DNA of 12,648 nucleotides. Source: Candidatus Peregrinibacteria bacterium CG11_big_fil_rev_8_21_14_0_20_46_8. GTDB taxonomy: Bacteria; Patescibacteriota; Gracilibacteria; UBA1369; UM-FILTER-53-11. Below, piece after piece: positions 1 through 6,259 of the stretch. The notes beneath the pieces were generated by a model. That model was not told where the DNA came from and did no database searches. It worked only from the letters and a program-made list of their open reading frames with translations. The translations under genes and the position numbers were made by a program. How positions within the stretch are numbered: the first letter of the stretch is position 1; each line of letters starts with the position of its first letter. The stretch spans positions 1 to 12,648 of the forward strand of contig PCVQ01000014.1 in NCBI GenBank assembly GCA_002796025.1. The letters run 5' to 3'.

Positions 1-1074
1 CGGCTTATACTGGAAGACGGCACAATCCTCGAAGGAAACAGCTTCGGCGCAGAAACCGGAGTAACTGGAGAGGTTGTTTTTAATACTGGTATGGTTGGAT
101 ATCCGGAGAGCATGACCGATCCTTCTTACCGGGGACAAATTTTAGTAATGACCTATCCCCTCGTCGGTAACTACGGCGTACCAAACGGCACCCGCGACCA
201 ATTTGGCATTAAGAAAAATTTTGAGAGCAACGCAATCCATATTCGCGGACTCGTAGTAAGTGAGTATTCGGATAACTACAATCACTGGAATGCAAAAAAA
301 AGTCTATCGGATTGGATGAAAGAACATGGCATACCTGGAATTAGCGGCGTGGATACTCGTGCACTAACTCAGCGCTTACGCGATGGTGGTGTGCAGCTTG
401 GGCAGATCGTAAAGAGTGGCGAGCGTCCGGTTCCAAAAGAAGAATTGGAAGATCCAAATACAGTAAATCTTGTAGCTGAGGTTTCGATTAAGCGGCCGGT
501 GGTCTATAACGAAAAGCGAGGCAAAAAACGCATTATCATGATCGATACCGGCATGAAGCACAACATTATCCGTGAATTTTTAAAGCGCGGCGTTACGCTC
601 ATCCGCGTGCCATGGAACTATAATATTTGGAAGTCGCCGTATAAATTTGACGGAGTCTTTATTGCAAACGGCCCGGGCGATCCTGCCATGCTACATGAAA
701 CACATGAGATTTTGCGAACCGCATTAACCAAGCGCGTACCTATCTTTGGTATCTGTCTTGGGAATCAAGTTTTGGCGCATGCAGCCGGAGCCAAGACGTA
801 TAAAATGAAATTTGGAAACCGCGCCCAAAATCAGCCCGTAATCGATTTAAAAACCGGCCGCTGCTACATTACCTCGCAAAATCATGGTTTTGCGGTGCGC
901 GCCTCAACATTGCCAAAGGGATGGGAAGTTTGGATGCAAAATATAAATGATAAGTCTGTTGAAGGGATTCGCCACAAGACACTGCCGGCTATGGCGGTAC
1001 AGTTTCACCCAGAAGTGACTCCCGGACCAATTGATACAAGCTGGCTCTTCGATGAGTTTATTAAGATGCTGTAA
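1..1074 (+). CDS. carA: Carbamoyl-phosphate synthase small (glutaminase) subunit, 5'-truncated by window edge
   Basis: The small subunit hydrolyses glutamine and channels ammonia to the large subunit (CarB), making carbamoyl phosphate for pyrimidine and arginine synthesis in the cytoplasm. The frame is open from base 1 and begins RLILEDGTILEG, which matches the normal N-terminus, so only a few codons are missing. The N-terminal CPSase domain (VVFNTGMVGYPE, DPSYRGQILVMTYPLVGNYG) is followed by a class I glutamine amidotransferase domain. The nucleophile Cys lies in GICLGNQ (codon 252 of the window, nt 754-756). The catalytic His and Glu lie in QFHPE (codons 336 and 338). ITSQNHGFAV and FGNRAQNQPV are the usual flanking motifs. 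The frame contains a methionine at nt 91, but the conserved residues upstream show this is not the start. No carB is visible in the window. Identity is very secure. Confidence 0.97.
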   Translation, partial: RLILEDGTILEGNSFGAETGVTGEVVFNTGMVGYPESMTDPSYRGQILVMTYPLVGNYGVPNGTRDQFGIKKNFESNAIHIRGLVVSEYSDNYNHWNAKKSLSDWMKEHGIPGISGVDTRALTQRLRDGGVQLGQIVKSGERPVPKEELEDPNTVNLVAEVSIKRPVVYNEKRGKKRIIMIDTGMKHNIIREFLKRGVTLIRVPWNYNIWKSPYKFDGVFIANGPGDPAMLHETHEILRTALTKRVPIFGICLGNQVLAHAAGAKTYKMKFGNRAQNQPVIDLKTGRCYITSQNHGFAVRASTLPKGWEVWMQNINDKSVEGIRHKTLPAMAVQFHPEVTPGPIDTSWLFDEFIKML

Positions 1075-1092
1075 ATAAAGCCGCGAAATGTA

Positions 1093-1124
1093 TTGACTTT
1101 TTGTCAAATTTAAGTGATTATACT
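1093..1124 (+). promoter_or_regulatory. Putative promoter for the 11-residue repeat protein, with an inverted repeat at the -35
   Basis: TTGACT (1093-1098) lies 17 nt upstream of GATTAT (1116-1121), or 20 nt upstream of the better hexamer TATACT (1119-1124). The -35 overlaps a perfect inverted repeat, TTGAC-ttttt-GTCAA (1093-1107), which could be a small operator or chance. A second -10-like hexamer, TAAAAT (1140-1145), sits 10 nt before the ATG at 1156. Assignment is by inspection only. Confidence 0.5.
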
Positions 1125-1155
1125 GGACTCAGCATCTTTTAAAATCCCGAATTTT

Positions 1156-2196
1156 ATGAATATAAGAAGTAACAATTCCAGCGTATTACAATTTGATGCT
1201 CCTGAATTTACTAATGATGACATAAAAAATGCTTTGGCTGCCGGCGATATGGATGAAATCGAGGCGAGCTTTTTGCACAATGTGCTGGATGAGTTTGCAC
1301 TAGGAAATATTGATGTCCTTAAAGCAGTAGCGCTTTATCGCATGCGATTAAATAATGGAATGAAACCGGGCCAAGAACTCTTTATAAAGATGCAGGAATT
1401 AGGATTAAAAAATCACCCTCTTACCGGAATTGATATATCAGGATATAAACTTCCGGGCGTTGATTTCTCAGAAGCTATCGTGGGGGGAGATATCAATATG
1501 AATTTTGCTGAAGTTGATGGCAATGTGGATCAAAATGGAGCGATGATTAGGGGAAATGTGAATCAATTCAAAGTCAAAATAAAGGGGGACGTAAAGCAAA
1601 ATGGAGCCAGTATTGACGGTAATGTAGAGCAAACCGAAGCGGCGATCGAGGGCGACGTGAACCAAAACAGGGCTACGATCAAAGGTAGCGTGATTCAAAA
1701 CCAAGCTATCATCGGGGGCGACGTAGAACAATTTGAAGCGATAATTGAGCATAGAGTACTTCAAAACGACGCGACCATCAAAGGCAATGTAGATCAAGGC
1801 AAAGCGACGATCGGGGGCGGCGTGAGTCAAATGCGAGCGACCATCAAAGGCAATGTAAGCCAAGCCGAAGCGACGATCAGGGGCGGCGTGGGTCAAACCA
1901 AAGCAAAAATTGGGGGCTATGTAGATCAATTCAGAGCTACGATTGGAGGTAGTGTAGATCAATTAAAAGCTACGATCGGGTGCGGCGTGGCTCAACAGCA
2001 CGCGACGATCAAAGGCAGCGTGGTTCAAAACCAAGCAATCATCGGGGGCGACGTAAAGCAAAATGAAGCGATAATTGAGGGAGATGTGGATCAAACCGAC
2101 GCTACGATCAAGGGAGAAGTGAACCAAATCGGGGCTACGATCGGAGGCAGAGTGTATCAAGGCGGAGCGACGATCAAGGGCAAATTACGTTCATGA
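1156..2196 (+). CDS. Protein of unknown function with 11-residue repeats, predicted beta-solenoid
   Basis: This 346-residue protein matches no named family I recognise. I chose the ATG at 1156 because the in-frame GTG at 1114 lies inside the promoter. Residues 1-106 are non-repetitive, look mostly helical (about 20-85), and end in a short pentapeptide-like stretch (GIDISGYKLPGVDFSEA). Residues 107-346 are 21 full copies and one 9-residue copy of A-T-I-x-G-x-V-x-Q-x-x. Q9 and V7 are kept in 20 of 21 full units and G5 in 19. The alternation of A, I, G, V and Q fits a beta-strand with one face buried, and 22 residues (two units) would make one coil of a parallel beta-helix. There is no signal peptide or membrane segment, so it is probably cytoplasmic. 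It resembles bactofilin-type or pentapeptide solenoids in spirit, but I cannot assign it to either. A scaffold or polymerising role is inference only. Confidence 0.8.
   Translation: MNIRSNNSSVLQFDAPEFTNDDIKNALAAGDMDEIEASFLHNVLDEFALGNIDVLKAVALYRMRLNNGMKPGQELFIKMQELGLKNHPLTGIDISGYKLPGVDFSEAIVGGDINMNFAEVDGNVDQNGAMIRGNVNQFKVKIKGDVKQNGASIDGNVEQTEAAIEGDVNQNRATIKGSVIQNQAIIGGDVEQFEAIIEHRVLQNDATIKGNVDQGKATIGGGVSQMRATIKGNVSQAEATIRGGVGQTKAKIGGYVDQFRATIGGSVDQLKATIGCGVAQQHATIKGSVVQNQAIIGGDVKQNEAIIEGDVDQTDATIKGEVNQIGATIGGRVYQGGATIKGKLRS
1474..2193 (+). repeat. Tandem 33-bp coding repeat (21 full units plus a partial one)
   Basis: The period is 33 bp, encoding A-T-I-x-G-x-V-x-Q-x-x. The best-conserved core in DNA is gcgacgatcaaaggc or gcgacgatcgggggc, followed by cgtgnntcaa. 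Units are more alike at the nucleotide level towards the middle and 3' end than in the first five, consistent with recent internal duplication. The 5' units (1474-1671) are the most diverged. Confidence 0.9.
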
Positions 2197-2208
2197 ATTT
2201 TTCATGAA
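2190..2208. repeat. Twin palindrome across the stop codon of the repeat gene
   Basis: TTCATGAA occurs twice (2190-2197 and 2201-2208), separated by TTT. Each copy is its own reverse complement, so the 19 nt can form an 8-bp stem. The TGA stop (2194-2196) lies in the first copy. There is no following T-run, so it is not a classic intrinsic terminator. It could be a protein-binding site, a weak 3' structure, or chance. Confidence 0.5.
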
Positions 2209-2225
2209 ACGATGCGGTACAGACG

Positions 2226-2254
2226 TTGCCTGAATCCCCTTTTTGGCCTAGAAT
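2226..2254 (+). promoter_or_regulatory. Putative sigma70-type promoter for the SLH surface protein
   Basis: TTGCCT (2226-2231) and TAGAAT (2249-2254) are separated by 17 nt, matching consensus at 4/6 and 5/6. Transcription would start near 2261, about 25 nt before the ATG at 2286. This argues against the in-frame TTG at 2226 as the start codon. No Shine-Dalgarno site precedes the ATG. Confidence 0.6.
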
Positions 2255-2285
2255 AAAGCCCGCTCTATTACTAATCTCTATTTAT

Positions 2286-4796
2286 ATGCGCCGATTCACT
2301 GCTACCATTTGTGCTGCGCTCCTTCTTTTATCTTCATCCGCGCAGGCTGTTTTTGCTGCCGAAGTGAGCGATTATTTTCCAGACGAGCTGAGTCTCTTTA
2401 TAGAATGGAAGCCAACAGGATTCTTTAAGGATCTTATAGTACATAGCCTAGATGCCGTTGAAGCAGACCAATATCCAGCAATCAACAACGAACCGCTTCC
2501 AAAAAGCATGCACCTATTCCGCGAAAAGATCCGCACAGGAGCAACCATCTCTCTTGGTATGCTCACTGAGGAATCGCTGGCAATGGCCTTTAAAGCAACG
2601 CGGCAAGAGTGGAATTCGATTGTGCCCGACGACGTCGTCATCGACAATGTAAATGGCACCGAGCGTTTTTTTGATACCGACGCAGACGGATACATGGTGT
2701 ATACCGGCGAACACATTATTATCAGCGAAGAATATTTTCTGCGCTCCATAGACGGCCTGCTTTCCGGTAAACGTACCGACCGGCTCAGCGCAGACACTCA
2801 TTTCCAAAAAATACTTTCTGCAATAAGCGGCAGTGGCGGCACAGAAAATCTTAAAGCCTACTTTAATCTGCGTAACTTTATCGATGCGTTTAAATTGGAA
2901 GAAGATGCAAATCCGGACGAATTTGCTTTGATTGAGAGCACGGGAAATCTCTCCCCTTTTCACGGCCTGCAAATTAACGAACTATCAAATGGATACAGTC
3001 TGCAATACTCAACAATTGCCGATCAATTCAAGGCAGAAGAGCTCGGCATACGCTTTGATGTTCAAAATTTCCAGCCAACTATACAAAATCAGTTGCCCGA
3101 TTTTCCGGTGCTCTTTTATACCCAAGGTGCCAATCTCAAAGGAGCATTTGAACAAAATAGCAAACTAGCGAAAGCACTCAGTGAAGATGGCAGTGACCCA
3201 TACGATCAAATTTTCGCTCTTTATTATGGTGTAACCGGAATTGACTTCAAAAAATTCTTTGCACTGGAAGATGAATTTGCATTTGTTGTCCAATACGATC
3301 CCGCAACACTGATTCCCTACTTTACTTTTATTGCAGAAACGAACGAGACCAGCCGCACACAACTTGTTGAATTGACTGAAACACTTACTGCACTTGCTTC
3401 TCAATATCTCGAAGCACTGAACCAATCCACCCCCGGCGGTGTAGATAGCGTGCTTGGATTTGATTTCGATAGATTTGAGCCTGGCCAGGAATATACAAAA
3501 TTAACCATAGATCTTGCATCGCTTCTGGAAGAAGAAAGGTCTTCTCTTCCCATCGAATCACTCGAACTGACCTTTGGTGTAACAGCAGACAACTACTTTA
3601 TGATCTCTAACGTGCCGGCAATAGAAAAACAATCGACGCGAAGCGGATTGGTGCAAGGGCATGAGCTTTTGCAATTTATCAACAGCATTAATTCACCAGA
3701 TCTTAACGGTCTCTTTTTTGCAGACCTCCGGAAAATTTGGGACTATATCGATGAATATATTGAAAATGACGGCCTCACCGACGAATTCGATCTCGAAATG
3801 ATTCAAGGCTACTACGCATTTATGGAAGAGGCATATGCCTGGAAAACATTGAGCGGGTATTCAGAAGGTCTGGAATTTGAGACGCACTTTTCCGGCTCAC
3901 TTACTAAAGACAATGCACAACATGCAAGTTATGCATCATTTATTGAAAAATTGAAAAAGAGCGATCGTGATAACGATGGCTACACCGACTATAATGAACT
4001 CTTCATTAATAAAACACCACTCACGGTAGACGACTCCGACGGCGACGGCTATAGCGATGTATACGAATTAAAAGCCGGATGGAATCCAAATGTGCACGGG
4101 AAAGCGCCGATTTTTTCCGATGTAGCGAGCGATACATTTTATACGCGCGATGTTGCGCTGCTCAACCGGCGTGGTGCACTCTCGGGCTATCCCGACGGCA
4201 CATTCCAGCCAGGACGCTTTGTAAATCGCGCAGAATTTACAACTATGGTTATGCGCGCCCTGCGCGAATATAACGGTGACCGCTTTAGCAGCGGATACGA
4301 TTTGGATACCCGGCGGGTACTCTATGGAAATCTCTTTGCAGACATACAAGGCGATGAATGGTTTGCGCCGGTAGTCATTGCAGCCCAACAACAAGGTATT
4401 GTTGCCGGAGGCACAAATGCAAATGGAGAACGCACCTTCCGTCCCGGCGATTCAATTACACGTGCCGAGGCGATTGCAATTATCAATAAGGCCTCAAAAA
4501 TGCTGAATAAAGATTTGAACAAAACTTCGTGCAGCGGCGAACGCGCCTTTATCGATGTGCCGCCGGATATTTGGTACTGCCCTGCAGTAACTAATGCATA
4601 CAATAAAGGCATTACTGCCGGCCGCGGTGACGGCCTCTTTGCACCAAACGGATTATTGAATCGCGCGGAAGCAGCGGTGATGATTCAACGGGCACTGGAA
4701 GGCGACATTGAATTTACTTCTACAAATATGTCGCTGGAGGATCTTGTCGGGAAAAACAATCTTTTTGAAAAAGCTGTACGCCCCTTTACCTTTTAA
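2286..4796 (+). CDS. Secreted SLH-anchored surface protein with DUF3352-like ectodomain and calcium-binding loops
   Basis: This 836-residue protein begins with a signal peptide (RR, a hydrophobic stretch, cleavage near AQAVFA, residue about 25). The ATG at 2286 places that signal at the N-terminus; the longer reading from TTG 2226 would bury it and overlaps the promoter. Residues about 30-540 form a large ectodomain. Its opening (YFPDELSLFIEW) and alternating barrel-like pattern resemble DUF3352 proteins, but this is a modest match. Two aspartate-rich loops follow, DRDNDGYTDYNEL (from 560) and DDSDGDGYSDVYEL (from 582), typical of thrombospondin type 3-like calcium sites. Three SLH domains close the protein (about 609-660, 683-740, 754-805), each with the NRAE or TRAE motif that in known SLH proteins binds pyruvylated wall polysaccharide. 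Two Cys around the start of SLH3 (TSC, WYC) could form a disulfide. It is probably displayed on the cell surface; its ligand is unknown. Confidence 0.85.
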   Translation: MRRFTATICAALLLLSSSAQAVFAAEVSDYFPDELSLFIEWKPTGFFKDLIVHSLDAVEADQYPAINNEPLPKSMHLFREKIRTGATISLGMLTEESLAMAFKATRQEWNSIVPDDVVIDNVNGTERFFDTDADGYMVYTGEHIIISEEYFLRSIDGLLSGKRTDRLSADTHFQKILSAISGSGGTENLKAYFNLRNFIDAFKLEEDANPDEFALIESTGNLSPFHGLQINELSNGYSLQYSTIADQFKAEELGIRFDVQNFQPTIQNQLPDFPVLFYTQGANLKGAFEQNSKLAKALSEDGSDPYDQIFALYYGVTGIDFKKFFALEDEFAFVVQYDPATLIPYFTFIAETNETSRTQLVELTETLTALASQYLEALNQSTPGGVDSVLGFDFDRFEPGQEYTKLTIDLASLLEEERSSLPIESLELTFGVTADNYFMISNVPAIEKQSTRSGLVQGHELLQFINSINSPDLNGLFFADLRKIWDYIDEYIENDGLTDEFDLEMIQGYYAFMEEAYAWKTLSGYSEGLEFETHFSGSLTKDNAQHASYASFIEKLKKSDRDNDGYTDYNELFINKTPLTVDDSDGDGYSDVYELKAGWNPNVHGKAPIFSDVASDTFYTRDVALLNRRGALSGYPDGTFQPGRFVNRAEFTTMVMRALREYNGDRFSSGYDLDTRRVLYGNLFADIQGDEWFAPVVIAAQQQGIVAGGTNANGERTFRPGDSITRAEAIAIINKASKMLNKDLNKTSCSGERAFIDVPPDIWYCPAVTNAYNKGITAGRGDGLFAPNGLLNRAEAAVMIQRALEGDIEFTSTNMSLEDLVGKNNLFEKAVRPFTF

Positions 4797-4811
4797 GGCA
4801 CAATACTGTCC

Positions 4812-5768
4812 GTGCAATCATTTTTCTACGACTTCATCATCTTTGGCTTTCTTATAGTGGATGGATTGGCGGTCGTCTATTTGCTGGGACATGGACACAG
4901 CAAGCGCATCAATAAAAATCGCCGGCGCGCTGCAATTTTTCTCTGCACGCTAGCCTGGATTACCATTTTTTACGGCAGCTTTCTAGAACCTGCACGAATC
5001 GTAGTTACGGAAGAATCCATAAAGTTAAGTAAGCGTCCGTCCGAAACACTTCGTGTGGCAGTGCTTGGCGACTTGCATGTAGGCCCATATAAACAGACAA
5101 ACTTCATTAAACGGCTCGTTAAAAAAACACAACAACTCAAGCCGGACCTCATCCTTTTAGCAGGCGATTATATTTACGATAATGCAGAAGCCGTTCGTTT
5201 TCTACAACCATTAAAAGATTTGAGCGCGCCATATGGCGTCTTTGCGGTACTTGGTAATCATGACTATAACCGCGGCGTTTCACTGCTGCAACAAGAGGCT
5301 ACCGAGCGCGGCAAGGCAGTACGTGCCTCTCTCGAAGCTCTAGGCATTCGTGTACTGGTAAATGACGGCGAACTGTTACAAGTCGATGAGCGCACAACTG
5401 TTGGATTGATTGGCACCGATGAACTCTGGACGCATCGCGCAAGCATTAGTGATGCAGTAAAAACGCTCAATGTAAATGAGATTCCACACCCGCTTATTCT
5501 TCTCTCACACAATCCCGATATTGTCTACTTTGCCGACGGCGCACTGATCGATCTAGTTATCGCTGCACATACACACGGCGGACAGATTCGTTTGCCGCTC
5601 ATTGGTCCGGTTCCGCAACTGCCCACAAATCTTGGCCGCTTCTTTGATCAAGGTCTCTTCCAGTTCGAAAATACCCAGCTCTACATAACGAGCGGCACAG
5701 GCGAAGAAGGACCACGCGCGCGGCTCTTTAACCCTCCGGAAGTTGTGCTGCTAACGCTAGAAATCTAG
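4812..5768 (+). CDS. Membrane-anchored calcineurin-like metallophosphoesterase (YkuE/YaeI type)
   Basis: This 318-residue protein has two hydrophobic segments (about 7-27 and 38-56), then a complete metallophosphoesterase domain. The metal ligands are all present: GDLH (D87, H89), GDY (D119), GNHD (N149, H150), SHNPD (H233) and AHTHGGQ (H253, H255). The last motif has Ala where most relatives have Gly. The arrangement matches COG1408 enzymes (YkuE, YaeI), which act at the membrane or envelope; the substrate cannot be told from sequence. The start is GTG at 4812, because no in-frame ATG precedes the first membrane segment. It lies 15 nt after the SLH protein gene and is probably co-transcribed with it, which suggests an envelope role. 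Its TAG stop overlaps the stop of the convergent Hsp20 gene. Confidence 0.9.
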   Translation: MQSFFYDFIIFGFLIVDGLAVVYLLGHGHSKRINKNRRRAAIFLCTLAWITIFYGSFLEPARIVVTEESIKLSKRPSETLRVAVLGDLHVGPYKQTNFIKRLVKKTQQLKPDLILLAGDYIYDNAEAVRFLQPLKDLSAPYGVFAVLGNHDYNRGVSLLQQEATERGKAVRASLEALGIRVLVNDGELLQVDERTTVGLIGTDELWTHRASISDAVKTLNVNEIPHPLILLSHNPDIVYFADGALIDLVIAAHTHGGQIRLPLIGPVPQLPTNLGRFFDQGLFQFENTQLYITSGTGEEGPRARLFNPPEVVLLTLEI

Positions 5769-6169
5769 CGCTTACTTCTAACTTCGATTTTCTTCCGTCC
5801 GTTTGATGCTCCTTCACGTTTTGGTGCAATAATTGATAATGTACCGTTTTCAACAGTGCAATCGATTTTATCGATATCAACATAGTCGGGCAGTGTAAAA
5901 CAGCGTTCAAATTCGCCATATGAGCGTTCGCGCCGAATATAGTGCTTGTCTTTTTCTTCTTCTCGCTGCTCGGTCGTTCCTCTAATAGTGAGCAGCCGGC
6001 CTTCTACATCTACAGTAATATCTTCGGGCCGGTATTCGGGTACATTCACGCGGATCTCTACCTGATTGCGATCTTCAATAATATCAGCAGAGGGAACAAA
6101 ATTCTCCTGTGATACAAATTCATCCCAAAGTGAAAATGGACTTAATTTTTTAAATGGTGCGAGTTGCAT
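5765..6169 (-). CDS. Small heat-shock protein, Hsp20/alpha-crystallin family
   Basis: This 134-residue ATP-independent holdase chaperone binds unfolding proteins and forms oligomers. The alpha-crystallin domain spans about residues 25-118, with PEYRPEDITVDVEGRLLTI and the diagnostic VENGTLSIIAPKRE near its end. The C-terminal tail carries I-E-V (128-130), the I-x-I/V motif that docks into neighbouring subunits. The short N-terminal arm includes SPFSLWDEF, typical of bacterial IbpA-like proteins. No CIRCE (HrcA) operator was seen upstream, and there is no Shine-Dalgarno site before the ATG. The gene is convergent with the phosphoesterase, and the two stop codons share the CTAG at 5765-5768. 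Confidence 0.96.
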   Translation of the reverse strand: MQLAPFKKLSPFSLWDEFVSQENFVPSADIIEDRNQVEIRVNVPEYRPEDITVDVEGRLLTIRGTTEQREEEKDKHYIRRERSYGEFERCFTLPDYVDIDKIDCTVENGTLSIIAPKREGASNGRKKIEVRSKR

Positions 6170-6259
6170 AATAAAAAGGTTAAAAAATAAGGATATAGAT
6201 ATATAATGAGACGCCTTAGCGGTACTTTTCCAACATAGAGATCCTACACTTTCCTCATT
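6170..6259. promoter_or_regulatory. Divergent intergenic region with a forward promoter
   Basis: This 90-nt gap separates the divergent hsp20 and exonuclease-DinG genes. On the plus strand a perfect TATAAT (6202-6207) follows a weak TTAAAA (6180-6185) with a 16-nt spacer. It would start transcription near 6214, about 46 nt before the ATG at 6260. A second -10-like hexamer, TACACT (6245-6250), ends 9 nt before that ATG. The minus-strand promoter for hsp20 probably uses the same AT-rich block (6195-6207), but no good -35 was found for it. Neither gene has a Shine-Dalgarno site. Confidence 0.5.

Noticed and set aside
1114..1155. GTG start 14 codons upstream for the repeat protein
   Set aside because: It lies within or upstream of the promoter -10 elements, and the extra residues show no domain. 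The ATG at 1156 is better.
1468..1962. Long antisense open frame opposite the repeat gene (with a second at 1963-2160)
   Set aside because: It exists only because the 33-bp repeat has no stop in that antisense frame. It mirrors the repeat and has no start context of its own.
1474..2193. CRISPR array
   Set aside because: The repeats are contiguous 33-bp coding units with no spacers, in one open frame.
2226..2285. TTG start 20 codons upstream for the SLH surface protein
   Set aside because: The TTG is part of the -35 hexamer, and the extension would bury the signal peptide.
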